From contig CAMZIQ010000003.1 of the NCBI GenBank assembly GCA_947307295.1, forward strand, positions 62,001 through 126,000: a DNA stretch of 64,000 nt. The letters are read 5' to 3'. The DNA comes from an uncultured Pseudomonadota bacterium. GTDB taxonomy: Bacteria; Pseudomonadota; Alphaproteobacteria; Rs-D84. Both the position numbers and the translations under genes were made by a program. The notes under the pieces were generated by a model that saw only the letters and a list, made by a program, of their open reading frames with translations, had not been told where the DNA came from and searched no databases. This document shows, piece after piece, positions 39,129-48,131 of this stretch (position 1 is the stretch's first letter; each line of letters opens with the position of its first letter).

Positions 39129-40163
39129 GTGATAGGAGAGAGACCCCTTATGAAAAAGTTGTTTTTGTCATCTGGCATTGTATTATGTTTAGCGACCCCT
39201 GCGTTCGCAACTGGTATTAGTGTCGTGAATGGACAACTGGAAGAAGCAGATTGTGATTACGATACTTTGGGGGTTTATGAAGGTGATGCGTATTTGGAAG
39301 CAAAATGGGTTCCAAACGTCGGTACAATCACATTGGTCAGCAGTATTTATCCTGGAAATGATATAACTCAAACAGCTACTTATACACCACCTGCTGTGAC
39401 AGCAGCCAGTCCGTCAACATTATATAGTGTTTATGGTGTTGGTTTATATTCAACGCAACCAACAGAACAAAATATTAGTAGTTTTACAACTGCTAACAGA
39501 TTATCGAGCATAACTGTGCCGTCAAAGGCTGGTTATACATTTGATGGGTTTTACAAAAATGGTAATAATACTGCGTTGATAAACAGTTCTGGTGCAATTC
39601 AATATGATGCGGCAAGCACTCAGATTACAGCATCTGGTGGCAGCGAAACTTGGTATGCCCATTGGACAGCGCATACAGGTACACTTTCATATAATTGTGG
39701 TACACAGCCTGGAACAACATCGTTAGCAGCTAATGCTACGGCGCCTACGGGTGGAACTTTGACGTACGGTCAATCATTTGCGCTTGCAACAACTGCTGGT
39801 TCGTGTGCGTATGCGGGTTATACATTTGCTGGGTGGTCTTGTAATTATAACTTAGCCGAAGGCACTGCTAATAGTTTACAAAGTCCGGCAATTAATTATC
39901 CAGCGACCAATGGCACGATTGTGACTGGTCATACTGGGACATATGGTGTGACGGATAATTCCGTAAGCGTGGTATGTTCTGCCAGATGGACACCAAATCA
40001 AATCGGGCTTAGTTGGGATCTTGATGGTGGCACAGCAGGTGCGACATCTGGTGGAACATCGTGTTATTATGATGGTGACGTGGTATTGCCGGCGAATCCA
40101 ACAAGAACAGGTTATACTTTTGCGGGATGGGAAGTGACATCTGTGACTCCTGCAACGCCGTAA
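39129..40163 (+). CDS. Secreted protein with InlB B-repeat-like (Listeria-Bacteroides) domains
   Basis: Signal peptide; GYTFDGFYKNG, GYTFAGWSC, GYTFAGWEV repeats. Confidence 0.75.
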   Translation: MIGERPLMKKLFLSSGIVLCLATPAFATGISVVNGQLEEADCDYDTLGVYEGDAYLEAKWVPNVGTITLVSSIYPGNDITQTATYTPPAVTAASPSTLYSVYGVGLYSTQPTEQNISSFTTANRLSSITVPSKAGYTFDGFYKNGNNTALINSSGAIQYDAASTQITASGGSETWYAHWTAHTGTLSYNCGTQPGTTSLAANATAPTGGTLTYGQSFALATTAGSCAYAGYTFAGWSCNYNLAEGTANSLQSPAINYPATNGTIVTGHTGTYGVTDNSVSVVCSARWTPNQIGLSWDLDGGTAGATSGGTSCYYDGDVVLPANPTRTGYTFAGWEVTSVTPATP

Positions 40164-40302
40164 TTATGTAAGTTTTTGTATTTATAAAATATCCCTAATA
40201 AAGGGGTATTTTTTTATAAAACAGATTATTTTTTACTTTATTTATTAAATCGTTTTTTGTTATAATATAAAATATATTGAGTAAAAGGAAGGGGAACCTT
40301 AG

Positions 40303-43300
40303 ATGAAGAAGCTGTTTTTGACTTCGGGTCTTGTCGTATGCATAGCATGCTCTGTCTTTGCTGCAACAGACATCCCAAGCGGTGTGAACAGCTCTCAATG
40401 TACTTATACCTATCTGGATTCTTATACTGGACCTGTTGCGTTTGAAGCTAAATGGCGTTCGGCGTATTCTGGTGCAATTACATTGAACAGCAATAAATAT
40501 GCATCATCTGATGCGAATTCTGCTGTGCAATATTCCGTGACTACAGCAGTATCACCGTCAACTGTATACAGTAAATATGGTGATGCTTTGTATGCCAGTT
40601 GTGATTGTTCAAACAATACATGTTCAACCGCACAGGCTTCTGTGACAGAACCGACACTAACGGGTTATGATTTTGGCGGATTTTATACTGGCAAAGAAGG
40701 TACTGGAACCCAGGTCATAGACGATTCTGGTGATGTTTTATCAGCTGCTAATACACAAATTTCTACCAATTGTGATACTGCAACATGGTATGCTAAATGG
40801 ACCCCACAAGAACACACGGTTTCATATTCTTGTGGTAGTGCGCCTGTGGGTGCTTCTGTATCAATGTCGGCTTATTGTGACGATACTAATGACGAAGATT
40901 GTTCTGATGATGTTGATTATGATGCCAGTTATACGGTAAAAACGACTCCTGGGGATTGTGTGTTATCTGGATATCATTTCGGCGGATGGCAATGTGATTA
41001 TAATCTTTTTTCTGGTGCGCATACATCCACAACGTACAATTCGGCATTATCTAACGACGTCTACAGCGTGACTGCATCCGGCGCATTTAAAAGCGCGGCG
41101 AATGTAGATTGTGATGCAACATGGACAGCGAACACATACACAGTATCATACGCGATGGATGGCGGTACACATGGTGCGAGCCATCCTGAATCAGCGACCT
41201 ATGATGCGACATTTAACGTATCTAATCCAACAAAAGACGGCTATACATTTAGTGGTTGGACAATAAGCGGCATGGATAGTGGTACCCATGAATACGGCGC
41301 AACGAACAGCTTGGGAACAACAACAACTAATACAACATTAACAACGGATGCGGAATACTTTAAGAATTTACGTTCTACTTCTGGTACGGTGACGTTTACG
41401 GCAGGTTGGGAAGCATGTACAGCATGCAATGCTGGAACTGGATGCAGTTGTGAATTAAGTGTAGTAAATAATACATGTACATATACAACAAGTGCGAACG
41501 CTGGTTATACATTAACATCTGGCAATGGCACAGCAACCCCAGTATGTACAGCAGTGACAACGGATATAACACTGTCATCAACAGAAGCTAGCAATCATGG
41601 AACAACAATAATCTATGGTAAATATGATACAGGGGCATATTTAGATTCTGCCAGAACGGCACAGTTAATGAGCACCAGTTCTAATGCGATAACGATACCG
41701 GAACGCAGCGGATATACATTTAATGGGTATTATGATAGTGCTAGCAACGGTACACAATACATAGGTTCTAATGGGAACATAACAACAGATGGTGATAACG
41801 CTGCAAAGGGCTATACAACGAATCAGACATGGTATGCACAATGGACACAATGTAGCGCATGCAATGCTGGAACTGGATGCAGTTGTGAATTAAGTGTGGT
41901 AAATAATACATGTACATATACAACTAGTGCGAACGCTGGTTATACATTAACATCTGGCAATGGCACAGCAACCCCAGTATGTACAGCGAACACATACACG
42001 GTATCATACACGATGGATGGCGGTACACATGGTGCGAGCCATCCTGAATCAGCGACCTATGATGCGACATTTAACGTATCTAATCCAACAAAAGACGGCT
42101 ATACATTTAGTGGTTGGACAATAAGCGGCATGGATAGTGGTACCCATGAATACGGCGCAACGAACAGCTTGGGAACAACAACAACTAATACAACATTAAC
42201 AACGGATGCGGAATACTTTAAGAATTTACGTTCTACTTCTGGTACGGTGACGTTTACGGCAGGTTGGGAAGCATGTACAGCATGCAATGCTGGAACTGGA
42301 TGCAGTTGTGAATTAAGTGTGGTAAACAATACATGTACATATACAACTAGTGCGAACGCTGGTTATACATTAACATCAGGTAATGGCACAGCAACGCCAG
42401 TATGTACAGCGAACACATACACAGTATCATACACGATGGATGGCGGTACACATGGTGCAAGTCATCCTGAATCAGCAACCTATGATGCGACATTTAACGT
42501 ATCTAACCCAACAAAAGACGGTTATACATTTAGTGGTTGGACAATAAGCGGCATGGATAGTGGCACCCATGAATACGGCGCAACAAACAGTCTGGGAACA
42601 ACAACAACTAACACAACATTAACAACGGATGCAGAATACTTTAAAAACTTACGTTCCACATCAGGTACGGTGACGTTTACAGCGGGCTGGGAAGCATGTA
42701 CAGCATGCAATGCTGGAACTGGATGCAGTTGTGAATTAAGTGTAGTAAATAATACATGTACATATACAACAAGTGCGAACGCTGGTTATACATTAACATC
42801 TGGTAATGGCACAGCAACACCAGTATGTACAGCAGTGACACCAGATATAACATTATCATCAACAGAAGCCAGCAATCATGGGACAACAACAATATACGCA
42901 AAATATAATGTTGGTGCATATCTGGATTCTGCCAGAACGACACAGTTAATGAGCACCAGTTCTAATGCGATAACGATACCAGAACGCAGTGGATATACAT
43001 TTAATGGGTATTATGATAGTGCTAGCAACGGTACACAATACATAGGTTCTAATGGGAACATAACAACAGATGGTGATAACGCTGCAAAGGGCTATACAAC
43101 GAATCAAACATGGTATGCACAATGGACACAATGTAGCGCATGCAATGCTGGCACAGGATGCAGTTGTGAATTAAGTGTGGTAAATAACACATGTACATAT
43201 ACAACCAGCGCGAACAACGGATATACATTAACATCTGGCAATGGCACAGCAACGCCAGTATGTACAGCGAACACATACACGGTATCATACACGATGGATG

Positions 43301-43992
43301 GCGGTACCCATGGTGCAAGTCATCCTGAATCAGCGACCTATGATGCGACATTTAACGTATCTAACCCAACAAAAGACGGTTATACATTTAGTGGCTGGAC
43401 GATCAGCGGAATGGATAGTGGCACCCATGAATACGGTGCAACAAACAGTCTGGGAACAACAACAACCGGCACAACATTAACAACGAATGCGGAATACTTT
43501 AAGAATTTACGTTCTACCTCTGGCACGGTGACGTTTACGGCAGGTTGGGATGCTGATCTTATACCAGTGACATTTAAGTGTCTTTATCCAAATGGTCATG
43601 ATGAATCATCTGCTGGGGCTTCTGGACCAACACCAGCTATTATGAAGATAAGAATGGATGGTTATGCAACATTGTCATCCGTGTGTACTTTGTCAGGTTA
43701 TACATTCCAGGGGTGGAGTTGTTCTGGTCTTACAAATTCTAGTGGTGCGGCTTTGACCGGTACAATAACTAATGGAACAACAGTCTATCTGCATAATGCA
43801 TCCGGTGCTTTGTGTGAAGGGGTTTGGTCTCCAAATGAAATTGATTTGACATGGTATTTAGATAGTGATGCAACAACTGGTCTGACGGTTCAATCAGCGG
43901 CTGATATGTGTCTGTATGATGATGATATTACTTTCCCAACCAATTCTATGATTAAAAATGGTTATAGTTTCAATGGTTGGAGACTTAGATAA
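40303..43992 (+). CDS. Large secreted Cys-rich InlB B-repeat-like protein, 1229 aa
   Basis: Signal peptide; repeated NTYTVSYTMDGGTHGASHPESATYDATFNVSNPTKDGYTFSGWTISGMDSGTHEYGA and ACNAGTGCSCELSVVNNTCTYTTSANAGYTLTSGNGTATPVCT modules. Confidence 0.8.
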   Translation: MKKLFLTSGLVVCIACSVFAATDIPSGVNSSQCTYTYLDSYTGPVAFEAKWRSAYSGAITLNSNKYASSDANSAVQYSVTTAVSPSTVYSKYGDALYASCDCSNNTCSTAQASVTEPTLTGYDFGGFYTGKEGTGTQVIDDSGDVLSAANTQISTNCDTATWYAKWTPQEHTVSYSCGSAPVGASVSMSAYCDDTNDEDCSDDVDYDASYTVKTTPGDCVLSGYHFGGWQCDYNLFSGAHTSTTYNSALSNDVYSVTASGAFKSAANVDCDATWTANTYTVSYAMDGGTHGASHPESATYDATFNVSNPTKDGYTFSGWTISGMDSGTHEYGATNSLGTTTTNTTLTTDAEYFKNLRSTSGTVTFTAGWEACTACNAGTGCSCELSVVNNTCTYTTSANAGYTLTSGNGTATPVCTAVTTDITLSSTEASNHGTTIIYGKYDTGAYLDSARTAQLMSTSSNAITIPERSGYTFNGYYDSASNGTQYIGSNGNITTDGDNAAKGYTTNQTWYAQWTQCSACNAGTGCSCELSVVNNTCTYTTSANAGYTLTSGNGTATPVCTANTYTVSYTMDGGTHGASHPESATYDATFNVSNPTKDGYTFSGWTISGMDSGTHEYGATNSLGTTTTNTTLTTDAEYFKNLRSTSGTVTFTAGWEACTACNAGTGCSCELSVVNNTCTYTTSANAGYTLTSGNGTATPVCTANTYTVSYTMDGGTHGASHPESATYDATFNVSNPTKDGYTFSGWTISGMDSGTHEYGATNSLGTTTTNTTLTTDAEYFKNLRSTSGTVTFTAGWEACTACNAGTGCSCELSVVNNTCTYTTSANAGYTLTSGNGTATPVCTAVTPDITLSSTEASNHGTTTIYAKYNVGAYLDSARTTQLMSTSSNAITIPERSGYTFNGYYDSASNGTQYIGSNGNITTDGDNAAKGYTTNQTWYAQWTQCSACNAGTGCSCELSVVNNTCTYTTSANNGYTLTSGNGTATPVCTANTYTVSYTMDGGTHGASHPESATYDATFNVSNPTKDGYTFSGWTISGMDSGTHEYGATNSLGTTTTGTTLTTNAEYFKNLRSTSGTVTFTAGWDADLIPVTFKCLYPNGHDESSAGASGPTPAIMKIRMDGYATLSSVCTLSGYTFQGWSCSGLTNSSGAALTGTITNGTTVYLHNASGALCEGVWSPNEIDLTWYLDSDATTGLTVQSAADMCLYDDDITFPTNSMIKNGYSFNGWRLR
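41128..43550 (+). repeat. Near-identical intragenic repeats (about 420 bp and 850 bp spacing)
   Basis: AACACATACAC(A/G)GTATCATAC(A/G)CGATGGATGGCGGTAC block recurs near 41131, 41989, 42412 and 43269. Confidence 0.9.
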
Positions 43993-44012
43993 CGTATTTT
44001 TATGTTTGCGTT

Positions 44013-44043
44013 AAAAAAACACTCGTGATTGAGTGTTTTTTTG
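44013..44043 (+). terminator. Rho-independent terminator
   Basis: AAAAAAACACTCGTGATTGAGTGTTTTTTT. Confidence 0.8.
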
Positions 44044-44146
44044 TTCGTTTGCAAAAGGATATCGTTCCTGCGGAAATATAACAAATATTGTTTTATAATG
44101 TGTTTGTCTTAAATGACTTAACCATTTATAACTACAGGAGAAAAAA

Positions 44147-44377
44147 ATGGGCGCATTAACACACTATGTTTTAAAACCTTTGTCTTTGATTGGTGCATTA
44201 AACTGGGGACTGGTCGGATTTTTCAGTTTTGATCTGGTTGCATGGCTTTTTGGACCAATGACTATGTTGTCGCGATTTGTGTATGCTATTATAGGGCTAG
44301 CGGCTTTGATATGGTTGTTCATCTGGATTTTTAGTGACACACCAACATGTGAATATAATCACAGAAATCGTAATTAA
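44147..44377 (+). CDS. DUF378-like small membrane protein
   Basis: LKPLSLIGALNWGLVGFFSFDLVAWLFG...FVYAIIGLAAL. Confidence 0.75.
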   Translation: MGALTHYVLKPLSLIGALNWGLVGFFSFDLVAWLFGPMTMLSRFVYAIIGLAALIWLFIWIFSDTPTCEYNHRNRN

Positions 44378-44398
44378 AAAAACTTTCTTTTGTATCTT

Positions 44399-44429
44399 TG
44401 AAATGCCCATTTGGGCATTTCTTTTTTTT
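44399..44429 (+). terminator. Rho-independent terminator
   Basis: GAAATGCCCATTTGGGCATTTCTTTTTTTT. Confidence 0.85.
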
Positions 44430-44461
44430 GCAAAAAAATTATTCTTATGATAAAATGACTT

Positions 44462-44564
44462 ATGCGAAAGCAGAGAAGAGAGAATATACATGGGATGGTG
44501 GCTTTCGCAACGAATCAACGAATCGATATTTTTGTTTGGGTCGTCCCATCATCCCATTTTTTTT
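44462..44564 (+). ncRNA. Candidate short RNA or attenuator with terminator-like 3' end
   Basis: TTGCAA-N17-TAAAAT promoter-like boxes; TGCGAAAGC/GCTTTCGCA and TGGGATGGTGG/CCCATCATCCCA pairings; T8 run. Confidence 0.4.
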
Positions 44565-44600
44565 CTAGATTTTTTTTAATGCTGGTGTATAATATCTTTG

Positions 44601-44670
44601 AAATCATCATGGTGGTGATTTTAATGTGGATTTAACCTAACTTGTCCTGCATTAACGGACTAAATAAGGG
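44601..44670 (+). promoter_or_regulatory. SAM-II/SAM-V-like riboswitch upstream of metK
   Basis: TTAATG-TG-GATTTAACC...GTCC-TG-CATTAA-C-GGAC-TAAATAAGGG: P1 and pseudoknot pairings, with GATTTAACC and CTAAAtAAGGG resembling the SAM-II core; lies before a SAM synthetase. Confidence 0.65.
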
Positions 44671-44678
44671 AGTTTTAA

Positions 44679-45695
44679 ATGAAAAAAACTGCAGAAGCGG
44701 TGTCCTTGGGACACCCAGATAAAACGGCTGATTATATTTCCTCTTATGTTTTAGATAGACTTATAGAACAAGATAAAGACATAAAGTATGCTGTTGAGGT
44801 TATGGTCAAAGATAACACAGTTATCTTAGGCGGAGAAATTAATACGATTGCGAATTCTGATGACATTGATATTTGGGTGCGAAATGCGTTGCGAGACATA
44901 GGTTATGATGAAGAATATTCTAAGCTATGGGGTGATTTTGCTATAAATATAAATAAATTGAAAATTTTGAATATGATTGGTAAACAATCGGCAGATATAA
45001 ATCGTGGCGTTCAACAAAACGGTTGGGGTGACCAAGGTGTTTTTGTTGGCTATGCGTGTAGGGGGGGTGAGAATATAAACCAAGAGCTATATCTTGCACG
45101 TAAATTAAATTCTGCTATATATAATCTTGCAAAATCTGATGTAAATTTAGGACTGGGATTAGATATCAAAACACAAATTACTTTGAACAATAATGGCGAT
45201 ATAGAAATAGCGATTGTTGCAGTTCCTATGTTAAAAGATATATTTTTACATAAATTTGTTCAACAAACTTTAGGAAAATCAGTTGGGAATATAATCATAA
45301 ATGGCACCGGCAGATATACTTTTCATTCATCAATTGCAGATTGCGGGATAACCGGACGAAAACTAGCATGTGATTTTTATTCAACTGCTGCACCGATTGG
45401 GGGCGGGTCTCCTTGGACAAAGGATGCCAGCAAAGCTGATTTGACATTGAATTTATATGCACGTAAACTAGCAGTTCAATATCTAGGCGATAATGACGAA
45501 TGTTTTGTATATCTGTCTTCTTGTATTGGTCGTTCAGAATTGCCAAGTGCAACAGTTAGAACTATTAAAGACGGTTTGACAAAATATCAAGATATAGTGA
45601 TTCGTAAAAAACCGCATGAAATCATATCAGAATTGGGTCTAAATCGCCCGATTTTTGCGCAGTTATGCAGAAAAAGTACTGGTCTGAATGAATAA
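44679..45695 (+). CDS. metK: S-adenosylmethionine synthetase (divergent/short)
   Basis: EAVSLGHPDKTADYISSYVLD, GWGDQGVFVGYA, ITGRKLACDFYSTAAPIGGGSPWTKDASKADLTLN. Confidence 0.85.
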   Translation: MKKTAEAVSLGHPDKTADYISSYVLDRLIEQDKDIKYAVEVMVKDNTVILGGEINTIANSDDIDIWVRNALRDIGYDEEYSKLWGDFAININKLKILNMIGKQSADINRGVQQNGWGDQGVFVGYACRGGENINQELYLARKLNSAIYNLAKSDVNLGLGLDIKTQITLNNNGDIEIAIVAVPMLKDIFLHKFVQQTLGKSVGNIIINGTGRYTFHSSIADCGITGRKLACDFYSTAAPIGGGSPWTKDASKADLTLNLYARKLAVQYLGDNDECFVYLSSCIGRSELPSATVRTIKDGLTKYQDIVIRKKPHEIISELGLNRPIFAQLCRKSTGLNE

Positions 45696-45738
45696 AAATA
45701 TTTTTATTTGAATAAATATGATAAAAAATCAATATCTT

Positions 45739-45793
45739 GATTCGAATCGATAAAAATTTATCTATATTTTGATTTTTTTATCGATTCCGAATC
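45739..45793. repeat. Inverted repeat downstream of metK
   Basis: GATTCGAATCGATAAAAA ... TTTTTTTATCGATTCCGAATC. Confidence 0.6.
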
Positions 45794-45966
45794 GTTTTTT
45801 TAGAGCATTTTTTGTAAAAACATATACAAAAACATGTTTGGTGTCCGAAAACCATACGAATCGGGGCTAAGAAAAGCATCCCAACACCGCACAAAACTCG
45901 ACTTTTTAAAAAGCAAGTAAAAAAATAAAAAAAATTATCTTTTTTATAATGAGATTTATATATAAA

Positions 45967-46013
45967 TACTGTATATTGTGTCAAAAGGGAGCGAAGAGAC
46001 ACAATATATAGTA
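45967..46013 (+). promoter_or_regulatory. Putative pair of NrdR boxes upstream of nrdD
   Basis: ACTGTATATTGTGT and ACACAATATATAGT, start-to-start 32 bp; near-palindromic sites resembling the NrdR box. Confidence 0.65.
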
Positions 46014-46039
46014 TTTTTTGTCAAATGAAGGGGATAAAT

Positions 46040-48097
46040 ATGGCTGTCGATACAAATGAAGTTAAAATTCAAGTTATATCCACACTAACGTGTGCGTTGA
46101 CTTCTATTAAAAAACGCTCTGGGGAAATAGTACCTTTTGATGTTAAAAAGATTTTTGATGCTATCAAAGCTGCTGTGGCTGTCACAAACGAAATTTCAGA
46201 TGCTGACATTGTAAAAATTACTCAGGATGTTTTGGTAAGATTGGATAAAAAATATGCTGATTCGATTCCTGATGTAGAAAACATTCAAGATGCGGTTGTT
46301 CAAACTTTGATGGATGCGCATGCTTATAAAACCGCAGAATCTTATATTATATATCGTCAAAAACGCGCTGAAACACGTGGTTCTTTGGTTGATGCAGTAT
46401 CTGTTATTGGTGACTATGTATCCGAAGCAGATTGGCGTGTCAAAGAAAATGCAAACATTGGTTATTCTATCGGTGGTTTGATTTTGCGTTCATCAGAACG
46501 TATGACTGCTGAATATTGGCTAAGTATTTATCCAAAAGAAGTTGCCGAAGCACACAAAACAGCGGCATTTCATATTCACGATTTGGGCTGGTTGACTGGC
46601 TATTGCGCTGGTTGGTCTCTGCGTGAATTGTTATACGAAGGTTTCAACGGTGTTCCTGGTTATCTGCAATGTGAACCGGCAAAACACATGGCCACAGCCG
46701 TATCTCATATGGTAAATTTCTTGGGTACATTACAAAATGAATTTGCTGGGGCCCAGGCATTTTCTTCGGTCGATACATATTTGGCACCTTATGTAAGATT
46801 GGATAAATTATCTTATAGTGATGTTAAAAATGCGATGCAGACTTTGGTATTTAATTGTTCTGTACCATGTCGTTGGGGAACTCAGACACCATTTATTAAC
46901 TTTACTTTCGATTGGACTTGTCCAAAAGATTTGCGCGAACAACGCCCATTTGTAGGTAAAAAGATGGTAGATTTCACATACGGTGATTTGCAACCAGAAA
47001 TGGATATGATTAACAAAGCGTTTATCGAAGTTATGACCGAAGGTGATGCGTTGGGACGTCCATTTACTTTCCCAATCCCAACATATAATATCACAGACGA
47101 TTTTCCTTGGGAACATCCAAATGTAAAGCCTTTGTTTGCATTGGCTGCAAAGTATGGAATTCCAAATTTCCAGAATTTCTTAAATTCTGATTTGAATCCG
47201 ACAGATGTTCGTTCTATGTGTTGCAGATTGCGTCTTGACGTTCGCGAATTGTTAAAACGCGGCGGTGGTTTGTTCGGCAGTGCTGAAAAGACTGGTTCTA
47301 TTGGTGTTGTCACAATCAATTTGGCACGCCTGGGATATAAACACAAGGGTGACCGCGAAGGTTTGTTGCGCGAATTGAAGACATTGTTGGATTTGGCACG
47401 TGATTCTTTGGAAATCAAACGTAAAATTATTTCCAAGAATTTGGAACGTGGCTTGTATCCATTTACGAAACGTTATCTGGGCAATTGGAATCATCACTTT
47501 TCAACTATTGGTGTGAATGGCGCGAATGAAATGGTTATGAACTTTACAAATGGTTCTGACAATATCGCGACAGTATTTGGTAAAAACTTAGTTTTAGAAG
47601 TAATGGATTTCATAAGAACTAATTTGGCAGACTTCCAAGAAAAAACAGGCAATCTGTATAATTTGGAAGCTACCCCAGCCGAAGGTTGTGCATATCGTTT
47701 TGCAAAAACAGATAAAAAGAATTTCCCTGATATTTTAACAGCGGGAACGGCAGATGCGCCTTATTATACTAATTCAACACAATTACCTGTGTATTTCACA
47801 GACGACCCATTTGTCGCTTTGGAACATCAGGAAGAATTACAACGCAAATATACAGGTGGCACGATGTTGCACCTTTATATGGGCGAACCAGTTTCATCTG
47901 GTGAAGCAGCCGAAAAAATCGTTCGGACAATCTTTGAAAATTACAAAGTGCCATATATGACATTGACACCTACATTTTCAATCTGTCCAAAGCACGGCTA
48001 TTTACCAGGCCGCCACGATTTCTGTCCGAAATGTGATGCAGAAATCGTTGCAAACAGTAATGATTGTCAATGCAAGTGCGGTGAAAACAATCAATAA
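46040..48097 (+). CDS. nrdD: Anaerobic (class III) ribonucleoside-triphosphate reductase, body and zinc-binding region without the C-terminal glycyl-radical segment
   Basis: N-terminal ATP-cone; AAFHIHDLGWLTGYCAGWSLRELLYEGFNG; C-terminal CPKHGYLPGRHDFCPKCDAEIVANSNDCQCKCGENNQ then stop. Confidence 0.9.
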   Translation: MAVDTNEVKIQVISTLTCALTSIKKRSGEIVPFDVKKIFDAIKAAVAVTNEISDADIVKITQDVLVRLDKKYADSIPDVENIQDAVVQTLMDAHAYKTAESYIIYRQKRAETRGSLVDAVSVIGDYVSEADWRVKENANIGYSIGGLILRSSERMTAEYWLSIYPKEVAEAHKTAAFHIHDLGWLTGYCAGWSLRELLYEGFNGVPGYLQCEPAKHMATAVSHMVNFLGTLQNEFAGAQAFSSVDTYLAPYVRLDKLSYSDVKNAMQTLVFNCSVPCRWGTQTPFINFTFDWTCPKDLREQRPFVGKKMVDFTYGDLQPEMDMINKAFIEVMTEGDALGRPFTFPIPTYNITDDFPWEHPNVKPLFALAAKYGIPNFQNFLNSDLNPTDVRSMCCRLRLDVRELLKRGGGLFGSAEKTGSIGVVTINLARLGYKHKGDREGLLRELKTLLDLARDSLEIKRKIISKNLERGLYPFTKRYLGNWNHHFSTIGVNGANEMVMNFTNGSDNIATVFGKNLVLEVMDFIRTNLADFQEKTGNLYNLEATPAEGCAYRFAKTDKKNFPDILTAGTADAPYYTNSTQLPVYFTDDPFVALEHQEELQRKYTGGTMLHLYMGEPVSSGEAAEKIVRTIFENYKVPYMTLTPTFSICPKHGYLPGRHDFCPKCDAEIVANSNDCQCKCGENNQ

Positions 48098-48131
48098 AAC
48101 AAACAACAAAAAAAAGAGAAAGGAGAAAAAC

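Noticed and set aside
41241-43351. Many antisense ORFs opposite the 1229-aa repeat gene (e.g. 42677..42943, 43049..43351)
   Set aside because: Mirror-image by-products of low-stop repetitive coding sequence; no RBS or recognizable protein, and copies recur with each repeat.
46882-47436. 184-aa antisense ORF in nrdD
   Set aside because: Opposite a clearly conserved enzyme gene; no features of a real protein.
48033-48131. N-terminal extension of the 59-aa glycyl-radical ORF overlapping nrdD
   Set aside because: Extension lacks an RBS and is out of frame with nrdD; ATG at 48132 has AAAGGAG.
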